A stretch of DNA of 64,000 nucleotides from Opitutales bacterium (GTDB lineage Bacteria; Verrucomicrobiota; Verrucomicrobiia; Opitutales; UBA953), in NCBI GenBank assembly GCA_017440935.1, contig JAFSAO010000006.1, positions 1 to 64,000 on the forward strand, given 5' to 3'. Shown in pieces: positions 16,915 to 26,661 of the stretch. Below the pieces are notes generated by a model that saw nothing but the letters and a program-made list of their open reading frames with translations, was not told the origin of the DNA and did no database searches. The translations under genes were made by a program, and so were the position numbers. Each line of letters starts with the position of its first letter. Positions within the stretch are counted from its first letter, which is position 1.

Positions 16915-18573
16915 GCGCCAGCGGCGGTTGCGCAGGTAGGCGGAAAGGAAAAGAAGCCCGCCAAGCGTAACGAACCACTCGCCGTGGCGTGCATAAAATG
17001 TGCGTCCGCCCGCGCCGAGCACGTTCCCGTCTTCGTCGAAACGCCGCCAGCCGTGGACCTCAAAGCTCTTTTGTCCGCGAAAATAAATCGTTCCGTCCAG
17101 CTTGTTATTTTCCGTCATCACCGCCATGTGCCCGAGCGGATTGATCAACCCGCTCCAACCCGCATTCCCGCAACGCACCACGGGAACGCCGAGGCTCACT
17201 GCCTGCATCACGGAATGAGCCGCGTGCTGATACGCGCCGGCTTCTCTTCCATACCACGCGTCGTTAGTAACCACGGCAAGGAAATCCGCTCCGCGGCGGA
17301 CGAGATCGCGCCCGAGCTCCGGAAAAACATCTTCGTAGCACACAAGCGCCCCCATCGAAAACGATCCGTTTTTCAGATAAATCCGAATCGGCTCGTCGGA
17401 CGTTCCCGCGAGGCAATCCGCTGCCGCCGGCACGATTTTCCGGAACGGCAAATAATCCGCAAACGGCAAATATTCGCCGAAAGGCACAAGATGCCGCTTC
17501 GCGTAAAACACGTCGGAAATTCCGGATTTCGGATAAGCGACGTGCACGGAATTATAATACGTTTTTTCGTCGTTCCCGTTGCAAATCCCGCCGAAAACAA
17601 GCGGCGTTCCCGCTTGAGCGACAAGTTCTTCAATCCACTCGCGGTAGCCGGGCAAATCGACGGGAAACGGTAGAGCCGCCTCGGGCCAAAGAATAAAATC
17701 CGGCGCGGGAACGCCTTTTGCCGCGGCAAGCGTCAACTCGTCCAGAACAGCGGCACACGCGGAAGTTCGCGATGAATCCCACTTTTCGTTCGGGTCAAAA
17801 TCCGGCTGAACGGCAGCAAACACAAAGTATTTTTCGTTATTTTTTGCAAAATCCAAACAGGAATTCCAATACACGAAAACCGAGAGCAAAACCGGAATCA
17901 GCGCGCAGTAAAACTCCGGGCAAATGCTGCGCAGAGAGCTGAACATCGACTGCGAATCGCCCGGACGCACGCGCCAGATTTTTGCCTCAACGACCAAATG
18001 CCGTGCGTAGCGCGCCACTCCGAGATTGAAAAAAATAATCAGAAAACTCGCGCCGGCCGTTCCCGTCCACGGACAATAAGCAAGCATCGCCGGGCGCTCC
18101 CACTGCGTTGCGCCAAGCGGCATCCACGGGAACCCCGAAAGAAACCATGTCAAAACCCATTCGAGCAAAATCCAAAGTCCGGCAAGCCCGAGCAAGTTCA
18201 GCAAACGCGAAAAAAATCCGTGTTCTTTTCCGCTCGCCGGAAAAATCATTCGCAGCGCGACAAACCACAAAAACGGAAAAGCAGAATACCCCAACGGCAA
18301 GAGAAAAACCGCCAGCCAGCCCAACGGCGGATAGACGTGGCGAAGCCAAATCAGCGTCAGCACACCGCTCAAATACGCGCAAACCGCCGCGCCGAAAAGC
18401 CAACTCTTCCAGGTCGGTCGCGTTGCCGCCCAAAGCGCCATCGGCACCGCCCAAACCCACGCCAGCGAGGCAATATCCGCACCCGGCATCGACAAAACAT
18501 AACACAGAGTCGAAAGCCCGACTGCGGCAATCGCGAACACGCGTTCCCGCGTAATTTTTTCCGAGAAAATCAT
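16900..18573 (-). CDS. lnt: Apolipoprotein N-acyltransferase
   Basis: This 557-residue inner-membrane enzyme adds the third acyl chain to lipoproteins. The N-terminal half has about six to seven hydrophobic segments. The C-terminal half is a nitrilase domain with catalytic Glu in LWPEAALPF, Lys in YAKRHLVPFGEYLP and Cys in ALVCYEDVFPE. A last membrane helix (WFVTLGGLLFLSAYL) precedes a basic tail. The length is typical. Lipoproteins such as the PqiC-like protein in this window are its expected substrates. It stands alone on the minus strand. Confidence 0.93.
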   Translation of the reverse strand: MIFSEKITRERVFAIAAVGLSTLCYVLSMPGADIASLAWVWAVPMALWAATRPTWKSWLFGAAVCAYLSGVLTLIWLRHVYPPLGWLAVFLLPLGYSAFPFLWFVALRMIFPASGKEHGFFSRLLNLLGLAGLWILLEWVLTWFLSGFPWMPLGATQWERPAMLAYCPWTGTAGASFLIIFFNLGVARYARHLVVEAKIWRVRPGDSQSMFSSLRSICPEFYCALIPVLLSVFVYWNSCLDFAKNNEKYFVFAAVQPDFDPNEKWDSSRTSACAAVLDELTLAAAKGVPAPDFILWPEAALPFPVDLPGYREWIEELVAQAGTPLVFGGICNGNDEKTYYNSVHVAYPKSGISDVFYAKRHLVPFGEYLPFADYLPFRKIVPAAADCLAGTSDEPIRIYLKNGSFSMGALVCYEDVFPELGRDLVRRGADFLAVVTNDAWYGREAGAYQHAAHSVMQAVSLGVPVVRCGNAGWSGLINPLGHMAVMTENNKLDGTIYFRGQKSFEVHGWRRFDEDGNVLGAGGRTFYARHGEWFVTLGGLLFLSAYLRNRRWRKKNS

Positions 18574-18777
18574 TTCCGCTCAGCGTAAGACCCGCGCCCG
18601 CGCTTGGAAAGTTTTTTTGTCCGGAATCCGCCGCGCGCCGCCGTGTAAAATCGAATTTCTTCCGAATACGTCGCCTTCCGCCCTCCCGAATCAAAAAAAT
18701 CCTTTTTTCATGGTGGACAAAATTTTTGAAAAAACAGACACTCCTTGCCGCTTTTACATTTACTTATGATTCACAAA

Positions 18778-19653
18778 ATGAAATCCCTCGTTCCCGTGCT
18801 CGCGGCGTTTGCCGTAGCCCCGTTTGTTTCCGCCGCGGAAGAAACCGCGCAACCCTCGGCGATCGCGCCCGAAGCCGCCGCGCAAGAGGCACCGAAGAAA
18901 ACCGAAATTACCCCCGAACAGCGTCAGCTTTTCCTGAAAGGTTTGGGCTGGCTCGTCGGTCAGCAGAGCGGCTTGGTCCAAGAGCTTCGTATTTCCAAGG
19001 CGGATGCCGCCGCCGTCGCGGAAGGGTTCCGCCTCGCGCTCATGGGCGAAGGTCAGGACATTCCCGCTCAGGTCATGGCAAATAACGATGCCTACTCGGC
19101 GTTTATCGACGAGTTGCAGGCAAACGCGATGGCGCAACTCGAAGCCGAAATGAAATCCGCTGCCGATGAAAACAAGAAAATCGGTGCAGAATTTGCTCAA
19201 AAAGCTCAAGCAGAAGACGACGCCTACAAAGCGCTTCCTTCCGGTGTTTTGATGAAAACCACAAAAGCGGGCGACACAGAAAAGAAGCCGTCGGTCGCCG
19301 ACACGGTTTCCGTCCGCTACACGGGGAAACTCGTCGACGGCACAGTTTTCGACAGTTCGACGAAGGACGAAAACGGCGTTCCCGTCCAGTTTGTCGCGGG
19401 CGAAGGCGAAACGGTTTCCCTCCCGCTCGGTCAGCTGATTAAGGCTTGGGCAGAAGCGATTCCGTTGCTCGGCGTCGGCGGGCAATGCACGCTCATCGTT
19501 CCCGCAGATCAGGCTTACGGCGACCGCGCCGTCGGCATCATTCCGCCGGGTGCCACGCTCATTTTCGATATTGAACTCGACGGCATCGCCGAACCGGACA
19601 GCGAAAACGACGCCGCAGAAGAAATCGACATCGCCGAAATCGAAGAAGCATAA
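18778..19653 (+). CDS. Exported FKBP-type peptidyl-prolyl cis-trans isomerase
   Basis: This 291-residue protein has a signal peptide (MKSLVPVLAAFAVAPFVSA). An Ala/Glu-rich helical segment follows, resembling the dimerisation arm of FkpA or Mip, to about residue 155. Then comes an FKBP domain with VSVRYTGKLVDGTVFDSS, a long loop, GGQCTLIVPADQAYG and IPPGATLIFDIELDGI. The tail is acidic. It should assist protein folding in the periplasm. The ATG at 18778 gives the cleanest signal peptide; ATG 18766 is the alternative. The aspartate and aromatic positions of the active site look conserved. Confidence 0.88.
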   Translation: MKSLVPVLAAFAVAPFVSAAEETAQPSAIAPEAAAQEAPKKTEITPEQRQLFLKGLGWLVGQQSGLVQELRISKADAAAVAEGFRLALMGEGQDIPAQVMANNDAYSAFIDELQANAMAQLEAEMKSAADENKKIGAEFAQKAQAEDDAYKALPSGVLMKTTKAGDTEKKPSVADTVSVRYTGKLVDGTVFDSSTKDENGVPVQFVAGEGETVSLPLGQLIKAWAEAIPLLGVGGQCTLIVPADQAYGDRAVGIIPPGATLIFDIELDGIAEPDSENDAAEEIDIAEIEEA

Positions 19654-19675
19654 TTGCCGATTCTTTTTTCAAAAA

Positions 19676-19717
19676 CACGTTCCCGTGAGCCTCTTCGCTC
19701 GCGGGAACGTGCTTTTT
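19676..19717. terminator. Terminator made from an inverted pair of the GGGAACG word
   Basis: The stem CACGTTCCCGTGAGC pairs with GCTCGCGGGAACGTG over 15 bp with one G-U pair, followed by CTTTTTT. It follows the FKBP gene. Confidence 0.92.
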
Positions 19718-19850
19718 TGAAGAAGGCAAAAAGCGGCAAATATTCTATTCCGTTGCCAAACCTATTTTTTTTCTATTGAATAATCTTTCCTTTAACAAAA
19801 TCTGACTAGGACACAAAAAGATTAAAGTAGACAAACAACAAAAAATAACG

Positions 19851-22388
19851 ATGGCAAAAACGACATCTTCCAAAAAGACAGCCAAGGCGGCATTGCAGTC
19901 CGTCACCGACAAATCCGGACAAGAAGCCGTAAAAGCATTTAAACAGTGGATTCTTTATCATTTGCGTTGCACACTCGCTCGCGACGCAGCCTCCGCAACC
20001 AATCACGACTGGCTTACTGCCGTCAGTTGCGCAATCCGCGACCTCCTGCACCACCGCTTCATCACCACGCAGGAAACCCACGTTAAAGAAAAAGCACGCC
20101 GTTGCTACTATCTTTCAATCGAATATTTGATGGGACGCTTGCTCCGCAATAATCTTGCGAACGCGGAATTGCTCGATGTCGCCGAAGCGGCGATTCGCGA
20201 GCTCGGACTCGATCCCGAAACGATTTTTGCGGAAGAAAAGGACATGGGTCTCGGCAACGGCGGTCTCGGTCGCCTCGCCGCGTGCTTCCTCGACTCGCTC
20301 GCTACGCTCGACCTCCCGAGCGTCGGTTACGGGATTCACTATGAATTCGGTCTTTTCCGCCAAACGTTCGTCAACGGCTATCAGGTGGAAACGGCGGATA
20401 ACTGGCTCATCGCCGGCAACCCGTGGCACCTCCGCCGCGCGTCCCGCCGCCTCGAAGTTCCGGTTTACGGTCATGTCGAACTCTCCTACGACGAAAACGG
20501 CAATTTCCGCCCGCGCTGGGTCAACACGCAAACGCTCGTCGCCGTGCCGTGGGATATTCCGATTGTCGGCTACAAGGCAAAAACGATTAATTTCCTCCGC
20601 CTCTGGGAAGCCAAAGCCACGCGCGATTTCGATTTCCACAAGTTCAACGAAGGCGCTTACATCGAAGCGATTCACGAAAAAGCGAGTAGCGAAACCGTCT
20701 CCAAGGTGCTTTACCCGAACGACAAAGCCGCCGTCGGACGCCAGCTCCGCCTCGTCCAGCAGATTTTCTTCGTTTCCGCTTCGTTGCAGGATATCATCCG
20801 CCGCCACAAAGCCGAAAACGGTTCGCTCGACACGCTTCCGGAAAAAGCGGCAATCCAGCTCAACGATACGCACCCGACACTTGCGATTCCGGAATTGATG
20901 CGCCTCCTCCTCGATGTCGAAGGCTACTCCTGGGACAAAGCGTGGAGCATCGTCACGAAGGTCTTCGCCTACACGAACCACACGCTTCTTCCCGAAGCGC
21001 TCGAAAAGTGGAGCGTGCCGTTGTTTGAAAAAGTGCTCCCGCGCCATCTTCAGATTATTTACGAAATCAACCGCCGCTTCCTCATGGAAGTCGAAAAGAA
21101 ATGGCCGGGCGATGAATCGAAGAAACGCGAACTTTCCATCATCGAAGAAGGTTTCCCGAAACAGGTTCGCATGGCGACGCTCGCCGTCATCACCTGCCAC
21201 TCCACGAACGGGGTCGCCGCACTTCACACGGAACTGCTCAAACAAACGCTTTTCCACGATTTATACGAGCTCTATCCGGAACGTTTCAACAACAAGACGA
21301 ACGGTATCACGCCGCGCCGCTGGCTCCGTGCCTGCAACACCGGGCTTTCCAAACTCATCGATTCCAAAATCGGCGGTGATTGGACGGCAGATCTTGACCA
21401 GCTCAAAAAGCTCGAAAAATTTGCCGACGACAAAGCCTTCCGCAAGTCCTACATGGACATCAAGCGCGCGAACAAGGTTGAGCTCGCCCGCATCATCAAG
21501 AACCTCTGCGGAATCGAAGTTTCTCCGGACGCACTCTTCGACGTTCAGATTAAGCGCTTGCACGAATACAAGCGCCAACACCTGAACCTGCTTCACATCC
21601 TGACGCTTTACCACCGCATCCTGAACAATCCGACGCTCGACATCACGCCGCGCGTGTTCATCTTCGGTGCAAAAGCCGCTCCGGGCTATGAACTCGCCAA
21701 GCACATCATCCACGCGATTAACGCCGTTGCCGCAAAAATCAACAACGACCCGCGCGTGGGCGACAAACTCAAAGTCGCGTTCATTCCGGATTATCGCGTT
21801 TCCCTCGCGGAAAAAATCATTCCCGCGGCGGATCTTTCCGAACAGATTTCCACGGCAGGCAAGGAAGCCTCGGGAACGGGCAACATGAAGCTCGCTCTCA
21901 ACGGTGCGCTCACGATCGGCACGCTCGACGGCGCGAACGTCGAAATCAAGGAAGAAGTCGGTGACGACAACATCTTCATCTTCGGTCTCACGGTCGATGA
22001 AGTTAAAGCTCTGCGTTCCCGCGGCTACAATCCTTGGGAATACTACAATCGCGACGAAGAACTCAAAGCCGTTCTCGGCTGGCTCGCCAGCGATTACTTC
22101 ACGCCGGAAGCACCGGGCTCGCTCGCTCCGGTTGTCCGTAGCCTTCTCGAAGGCGGAGACCCGTTCCTCGTCCTCGCAGACTACCGCGCTTATGTGGAAT
22201 GCCACGAACGCGTGGACAAAGCGTTCCGCGACAAGGACGCGTGGGCGAAATCCGCGATTCTCAATACCGCACGCGTCGGCAAATTCTCGTCCGACCGCAC
22301 GATTTCCGAATACGCGAAGGACATTTGGAATCTGCCCGCCCTTCCCGTCAAGCACGGAGAAATGCACTGGCGCATCATCGCGGAATAA
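19851..22388 (+). CDS. glgP: Glycogen/alpha-glucan phosphorylase
   Basis: This 845-residue GT35 enzyme releases glucose 1-phosphate from glycogen or maltodextrin. Key regions are [10 protein letters not shown]-like [60 protein letters not shown] and the PLP lysine in [28 protein letters not shown] lysine/alanine-rich stretch of about 25 residues precedes the core. Codon use is tighter than in neighbouring genes and the GGGAACG word is rare here, which suits a highly expressed gene. Phosphofructokinase lies next to it, convergent. Confidence 0.95.
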   Translation: MAKTTSSKKTAKAALQSVTDKSGQEAVKAFKQWILYHLRCTLARDAASATNHDWLTAVSCAIRDLLHHRFITTQETHVKEKARRCYYLSIEYLMGRLLRNNLANAELLDVAEAAIRELGLDPETIFAEEKDMGLGNGGLGRLAACFLDSLATLDLPSVGYGIHYEFGLFRQTFVNGYQVETADNWLIAGNPWHLRRASRRLEVPVYGHVELSYDENGNFRPRWVNTQTLVAVPWDIPIVGYKAKTINFLRLWEAKATRDFDFHKFNEGAYIEAIHEKASSETVSKVLYPNDKAAVGRQLRLVQQIFFVSASLQDIIRRHKAENGSLDTLPEKAAIQLNDTHPTLAIPELMRLLLDVEGYSWDKAWSIVTKVFAYTNHTLLPEALEKWSVPLFEKVLPRHLQIIYEINRRFLMEVEKKWPGDESKKRELSIIEEGFPKQVRMATLAVITCHSTNGVAALHTELLKQTLFHDLYELYPERFNNKTNGITPRRWLRACNTGLSKLIDSKIGGDWTADLDQLKKLEKFADDKAFRKSYMDIKRANKVELARIIKNLCGIEVSPDALFDVQIKRLHEYKRQHLNLLHILTLYHRILNNPTLDITPRVFIFGAKAAPGYELAKHIIHAINAVAAKINNDPRVGDKLKVAFIPDYRVSLAEKIIPAADLSEQISTAGKEASGTGNMKLALNGALTIGTLDGANVEIKEEVGDDNIFIFGLTVDEVKALRSRGYNPWEYYNRDEELKAVLGWLASDYFTPEAPGSLAPVVRSLLEGGDPFLVLADYRAYVECHERVDKAFRDKDAWAKSAILNTARVGKFSSDRTISEYAKDIWNLPALPVKHGEMHWRIIAE

Positions 22389-22408
22389 TTCATTCCGTTT
22401 CTAAAAAA

Positions 22409-22450
22409 AGCGTTCCCGCGAGGATTTCCTCACGGGAACGCTTTTTTTTT
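22409..22450. terminator. glgP terminator made from an inverted GGGAACG pair
   Basis: AGCGTTCCCGCGAGG pairs with CCTCACGGGAACGCT with one mismatch, followed by a run of T residues. Confidence 0.92.
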
Positions 22451-22522
22451 TAGGAATAAAGAATAACGGACGAACGCTAATCCCGAATTATCTGAGATTC
22501 ATTCCTCCGGCGAACTCAAAAC

Positions 22523-23857
22523 TTATTCGCCCCAAGAAACCGGCTGTCCGGTGCACTCGAGAACACCGCGCCAAAGCTCGCTCGTAACGTTGACTTTTTT
22601 GCGTTTGTTCGCAATGAGCGAAAGCGGTAAGTGAACGTGCGCACGGTGACACATTGCGACGAGCATTCCGGTTTTTCCCGCCATGCCCGCGTGAACGGCG
22701 TTGTGTGCCAAGTGCGAGCAATACGCATTGTCGTAAGCGTTCGCAGGAATGCTTCGAATAATGTAGCTCGGGTCGATGTATTTGATGGTGCAGTCGACGT
22801 TGTGCTCCTTCATATCGACCTTGATGCGATCGCGCAGATATTTGCCGATGTCGTTGTGAAGTTTGTTTCCGGAAGCATCGCGTCCGGCATCGCCGGAAAA
22901 GAGGTTTTGCCCCGCGCCTTCGGCAACGACGATAACGGCGTGTCCGCGCTCAACGATGCGTTTGCGAAGCATGTTGAGAAATCCCGTCGGACCGTCGAGC
23001 ACGAGCGGCACTTCCGGAATAAGCACGAAGTTGGCTTCGGAGCTCGCGAGTGACGCATACGCGGCGATAAAACCGGAATCGCGTCCCATGAGTTTTACGA
23101 TCCCGATTCCGTTCGGTGCGCCCTTCGCTTCCGCATGTGCGCAGTTGATGACTTTAACGGCTTCGGAAACTGCCGACTCGAAACCGAAACTCTTATCGAG
23201 CAAAACGATATCGTTGTCGATGGTTTTCGGAATCCCGATAACGGATTTTTTCAACCCGCGGAGCTTGCACTCATCGGAAATTTCGCGCGCAGCGCGCAAT
23301 GTGCCGTCACCGCCGACGACGTAAAGAATATCAATGCTCATACGCTGGAGCGTATCGACGATCGTCGGCGTATCCTGCTGCCCGCGGGAACTCGCGAGCA
23401 TCGTTCCGCCCTGCGCGTGGATGTCGGAAACGATATCCGGGTCGAGCAACATCGGTTCATGATTTCCCTGCGGCACGAGACCTTCGTAACCGTAGCGGAA
23501 ACCGTAAATGCGCGTCACGCCGTAGGAGTGGTAAAGCCCCATGACGAGATTTCGAATCACGTCGTTCAAGCCCGGGCAAAGACCGCCGCAGGTCACGATA
23601 CCGACTTTCGTATCCGCCGGATTAAAGAAAATATTTTCGCGCGGTCCCGCAGATTCAAACGAAACGAGCGGCTTACCGGCGCAAACGGCTTCCATTGCGC
23701 CCTTGAACGTAATGTCGGCAAGGATACGGTCGCTGTCCGTTTTAAAAAGTTCTTCGGAGAAATGCAGCTTTTTAAGCGGTGAAGGAAATCTGCAGGGACC
23801 GAGATTTTCGATAACGGTTTCCGGAGTAATAGAATTGTTGCAGGAGGTAGAACTCAT
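22523..23857 (-). CDS. 6-phosphofructokinase, plant/trypanosome/spirochaete-type
   Basis: This 444-residue phosphofructokinase catalyses the committed step of glycolysis. Motifs are GIVTCGGLCPGLNDVIRNLV, YVVGGDGTLRAA and IGIPKTIDNDIVLLDKSFGF. The glycine after the Asp in GGDGT matches ATP-dependent enzymes. The lysine in PKTIDND, where E. coli PfkA has glycine, is shared with PPi-dependent enzymes and with the ATP-dependent plant and trypanosome group. ATP use is therefore likely but not certain. About 80 extra N-terminal residues precede the fold, as in that group. It is convergent with glgP, and the 134-bp gap carries the glgP terminator. Confidence 0.88.
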   Translation of the reverse strand: MSSTSCNNSITPETVIENLGPCRFPSPLKKLHFSEELFKTDSDRILADITFKGAMEAVCAGKPLVSFESAGPRENIFFNPADTKVGIVTCGGLCPGLNDVIRNLVMGLYHSYGVTRIYGFRYGYEGLVPQGNHEPMLLDPDIVSDIHAQGGTMLASSRGQQDTPTIVDTLQRMSIDILYVVGGDGTLRAAREISDECKLRGLKKSVIGIPKTIDNDIVLLDKSFGFESAVSEAVKVINCAHAEAKGAPNGIGIVKLMGRDSGFIAAYASLASSEANFVLIPEVPLVLDGPTGFLNMLRKRIVERGHAVIVVAEGAGQNLFSGDAGRDASGNKLHNDIGKYLRDRIKVDMKEHNVDCTIKYIDPSYIIRSIPANAYDNAYCSHLAHNAVHAGMAGKTGMLVAMCHRAHVHLPLSLIANKRKKVNVTSELWRGVLECTGQPVSWGE

Positions 23858-24005
23858 AGTGCCGAAATTGTCTTACAGCACGAACTTTCGGGCAAGTTTT
23901 TATTTTCCGGAATGATGCCGCAGCGTTCCCGTAAGAAGAAAAATAATTTCAGACGAAACTTGCGCGGCGGCACGCTTCCTGCAAAGATTTTTCCGTAAAA
24001 AAATT

Positions 24006-24728
24006 ATGAATGACTACACAAATCCCTTCGTCGTCGCTGCGGCGGCTCCCGCCACGCGCGCCGACTTTTACAGAAAAACCTATATGCTCGTCGCCGTCGC
24101 CTGCGCAGTCTTCGGACTTTTGCTCGCGGGAACGCTGGCGACGCCTGCGCTTGTGAATCCGCTGACGCGTCTGTTCTTCGGAAGCGGCGGGTTCGGATGG
24201 TTGCTCGTCCTCGGCGGATTCTGGCTGATTTCAATGTTTGCCAACCGCTTGGCATTCGGCGGCGTTTCCACGGGAACGCAACTCGCCGGGCTCGGCGTAT
24301 ACATCGTCGCGGAAGTTTTGCTCTTTGCGCCGATGCTGAATCTGCTGATGATTCAATTCGGACAGGATGCAATGATTTCGGAAATCGTCGCTCCCGCCGC
24401 GCTTTCCACGCTCCTGCTCGCAGGAGGGTTGACTGCGACGGTATTCATGACGAAAACGGATTTCTCGTTCCTGCGCGCATTCGTCTCCATCGGATTTTTC
24501 GTGGTTCTCGGCGCCGTCATCCTGCTGACGCTTTTCGGAACGGGCATCGGAACGTGGGGCATCATTGCGCTGACGGCATTTATCTCGGTCGTGATTCTTT
24601 ACCAAACCTGGATGGTCAAAACACAGTTCCGCCCGGACCAACACGTCGGCGCGGCGCTGATTATTTTTTCCGGAATCGCCACGCTGTTCTGGTATCTGAT
24701 TATGCTTTTTGCCGAACGTCGCGACTAA
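24006..24728 (+). CDS. Bax inhibitor-1/YccA family membrane protein
   Basis: This 240-residue protein has seven hydrophobic segments starting with TYMLVAVACAVFGLLLAG. The C-terminal part (GIGTWGIIALTAFISVVILYQTWMVKTQFRP) matches the BI-1/YccA pattern, with acidic residues replaced in the last loop. YccA in E. coli modulates the FtsH protease. A role here is not established. It is transcribed divergently from the phosphofructokinase gene across 148 bp. Confidence 0.8.
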   Translation: MNDYTNPFVVAAAAPATRADFYRKTYMLVAVACAVFGLLLAGTLATPALVNPLTRLFFGSGGFGWLLVLGGFWLISMFANRLAFGGVSTGTQLAGLGVYIVAEVLLFAPMLNLLMIQFGQDAMISEIVAPAALSTLLLAGGLTATVFMTKTDFSFLRAFVSIGFFVVLGAVILLTLFGTGIGTWGIIALTAFISVVILYQTWMVKTQFRPDQHVGAALIIFSGIATLFWYLIMLFAERRD

Positions 24729-24759
24729 ACGCGTTCCCGCGCAAAAGTAAAAATAAAAG

Positions 24760-24796
24760 AATGCGAACGCGTTCCCGCGCCGTTCGCATTTTTTTA
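24760..24796 (+). terminator. Terminator with a GGGAACG-type word in the loop
   Basis: The stem AATGCGAACG/CGTTCGCATT encloses a loop containing CGTTCCCG and is followed by a T-run. It ends the Bax inhibitor-like gene. Confidence 0.88.
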
Positions 24797-24846
24797 TCGA
24801 CCGGGAATGCTTGCGCGACGCCGGAAAAAGCGTAAATTCCGTAAAA

Positions 24847-25452
24847 ATGACGACTCGAAACAAAATCACGACGCTTCTTGCTCTTAGCGTTCCCGTGGCA
24901 GTTGCCGTATCTGCCGTCAATCCTCCCGCCGGAAACGTTTGGTTTATCGAAATTTTCTGGTGCGTCTCCTACTGGATTTTTCTCGCCGCAACATTCCGGC
25001 ATTTCCGTTTTTCAAACACGGCATACTCAATCGCCGCATTCTGGTGTATTTTGCAAACCGTCGGCGCACACTACACGTTCGAGCTCGTTCCGCTAACACA
25101 GGATTGTTTCGGTTTTGAGCGAAACCATTTCGACCGCATCGCGCATTTCGCCGTCGGGCTAAACGCCTTTCTGATTTCGGAATTCCTTTTCCGCAAAAAA
25201 ATCGTTCCCGGCCTTCGCGCAGCGGCAATCGGAGGTTTTTTTGTTATCGTTGCCGTCGCGGGACTTTGGGAGATTGTCGAGTGGCTCTACGCCGTATACG
25301 ACGGCGGAGAAATGGGAGCCGCATTCCTCGGTTCGCAAGGCGATATTTGGGACGCGCAAAAGGATATTCTTTGCGATACGCTTGGTGGACTTGTTGCGGG
25401 AACGCTTTTTACGGGAATTTTCAGAAACTCAAAATCGCTAAGCAACGAATAG
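24847..25452 (+). CDS. YjdF-like DUF2238 inner-membrane protein
   Basis: This 201-residue integral membrane protein has about five hydrophobic segments. It carries the family features GAHYTFELVP, FERNHFDRIAHFAVGL, GLWEIVEWLYAV and the aspartate/tryptophan motif FLGSQGDIWDAQKDILCDTLGG. The function of DUF2238 is unknown. The ATG at 24847 is used; an in-frame TTG at 24811 is less likely because it lies in the upstream terminator region. Confidence 0.78.
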   Translation: MTTRNKITTLLALSVPVAVAVSAVNPPAGNVWFIEIFWCVSYWIFLAATFRHFRFSNTAYSIAAFWCILQTVGAHYTFELVPLTQDCFGFERNHFDRIAHFAVGLNAFLISEFLFRKKIVPGLRAAAIGGFFVIVAVAGLWEIVEWLYAVYDGGEMGAAFLGSQGDIWDAQKDILCDTLGGLVAGTLFTGIFRNSKSLSNE

Positions 25453-25579
25453 ATAAACCCTGCGGGAACACGCCCACCGCACGCCCTTCTCTTTGGCAAG
25501 CAAACCTTCCGATTCCAAACGCCCCTTGCGTATTTTACATTGACGGAATCGCCACCACAAAAGCAGCACATATTTCGCT

Positions 25580-25636
25580 ATGAAAAACTTAAAATTAGCG
25601 CTCGTCGGCATTCGCCGCAGACGCAAGCAAGCGTAA
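25580..25636 (+). CDS. Possible 18-residue basic peptide
   Basis: An ATG-started frame encodes MKNLKLALVGIRRRRKQA: a short hydrophobic stretch followed by a strongly basic end. A good terminator follows 32 bp after the stop, so a short stand-alone transcript is conceivable. There is no clear Shine-Dalgarno. I do not recognise a family. It could also be chance. Confidence 0.25.
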   Translation: MKNLKLALVGIRRRRKQA

Positions 25637-25668
25637 TCCGTAACGCACAACCGATTTATAAACGAAGA

Positions 25669-25697
25669 AGAGACCGGAATTTCAACGGTCTCTTTTT
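25669..25697 (+). terminator. Terminator downstream of the 18-codon frame
   Basis: The stem AGAGACCG/CGGTCTCT with a 9-nt loop is followed by TTTTT. It isolates rpoZ from whatever is transcribed upstream. Confidence 0.85.
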
Positions 25698-25830
25698 CGT
25701 TCCCGCCAAAGCAAAAAATCTTGCCGTTTCACGCACATTCACGATTTTGGCATTTATATCGAATTTTAATTTCTTGCCAGCGGGACGGGAACAGGGCATT
25801 TTGTTGCGTTCATCAAACTTTTTTACAGCC

Positions 25831-26046
25831 GTGAGAGAAGATTATCTGAAACAAGCGAACAAAGTCATCAAGGATCCGAACATTCTCATCAATGTGGTTT
25901 CCCACCGCGTTCATCAGCTTCAGCACGAAGGCATGACACCGCTGATTGAATCCCTTGAAAAGCTCGAACCCGAGGATATCGCCCTCCGCGAAATCATCGA
26001 AGGCAAGCTCTCCTACGAATTGCCGGAATCGTTCCCGAACGCATAA
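25831..26046 (+). CDS. rpoZ: RNA polymerase omega subunit
   Basis: This 71-residue protein matches the omega subunit: DPNILINVVSHRVHQLQ, then EDIALREIIEGKLSYELPE. Omega helps assemble RNA polymerase by clamping the beta-prime subunit. The start is GTG at 25831, because the family begins just there; the frame stays open upstream but has no similarity. It is followed by a hairpin and then smpB, a grouping of expression-machinery genes. Confidence 0.85.
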   Translation: MREDYLKQANKVIKDPNILINVVSHRVHQLQHEGMTPLIESLEKLEPEDIALREIIEGKLSYELPESFPNA

Positions 26047-26068
26047 CTCTGCGGCGCGGGAGAAAAAC

Positions 26069-26115
26069 GGGCGGGCGCGGCGCTCCGAGCTTCGGAGCGA
26101 ATCGTCTGCCCTTTT
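26069..26115 (+). terminator. Likely rpoZ terminator
   Basis: An inner hairpin CGCTCCGA/TCGGAGCG with a 3-nt loop lies within looser GC-rich outer pairing (GGGC/GCCC), followed by TTTT. It is moderately convincing. Confidence 0.6.
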
Positions 26116-26131
26116 CATTTTCTAAAATTTT

Positions 26132-26602
26132 GTGAGCAAGAAAAAAGACAACACGCGACTCGCCGAAGTCCGCAACCCGAAAGCCTCCCGAGATTATTTT
26201 CTCGGAAGCCGTTTTGAAGCGGGCATCGCACTCACGGGAACGGAGGTCAAGGCAATCCGCCTCGGACGCGCAAATATTGCCGATGCCTTCGTCCGAATCG
26301 ACAACGGCTCCATTCCGATTCTCTACCACGCTCACATTTCCGAATACGATTTCGGAAACACCAATAATCACCAGCCCTACCGCCCGCGGAAATTGCTTTT
26401 GCACGCGCGCGAAATCCGGAAACTCGTTGCGGAAATTCGCTCCGGAGGAAAAACCATCGTCCCGACAAAACTTTATTTTCGCCACGGCTTGGTCAAAGCC
26501 GAAATCGCCCTTGCCCAAGGCAAAAAACTTTTCGACAAGCGCAACGACATCAAAAAGCGCGATGACGACCGCTATGTGCGCCGCGCTCTGCGCCGCAACT
26601 AA
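26132..26602 (+). CDS. smpB: SsrA-binding protein SmpB
   Basis: This 156-residue partner of tmRNA acts in ribosome rescue. Family motifs are NPKASRDYFLGSRFEAGIALTGTEVKAIRLGRANIADAF, then HQPYRPRKLLLHAREI and a basic C-terminal tail (KLFDKRNDIKKRDDDRYVRRALRR) that enters the empty mRNA channel. It starts with GTG at 26132. The tmRNA gene itself was not found in the window. Confidence 0.95.
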   Translation: MSKKKDNTRLAEVRNPKASRDYFLGSRFEAGIALTGTEVKAIRLGRANIADAFVRIDNGSIPILYHAHISEYDFGNTNNHQPYRPRKLLLHAREIRKLVAEIRSGGKTIVPTKLYFRHGLVKAEIALAQGKKLFDKRNDIKKRDDDRYVRRALRRN

Positions 26603-26661
26603 AATCGCATTGCGGCGTTCCCGCCGGCGGCTTAACTTTCCTCAAAACAAGAGATTTCTCC

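Larger units (their letters stand above)
25453..25830 (+). other. 378-bp region without a standard gene
   Basis: It holds one possible 18-codon frame at 25580-25636 followed by a terminator at 25669-25697, then the leader of rpoZ. I see no tRNA fold and no confident promoter. TTGACG at 25540-25545 has no well-spaced -10 box. The larger open frame spanning 25540-26046 is only the rpoZ frame extended upstream. Confidence 0.5.
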
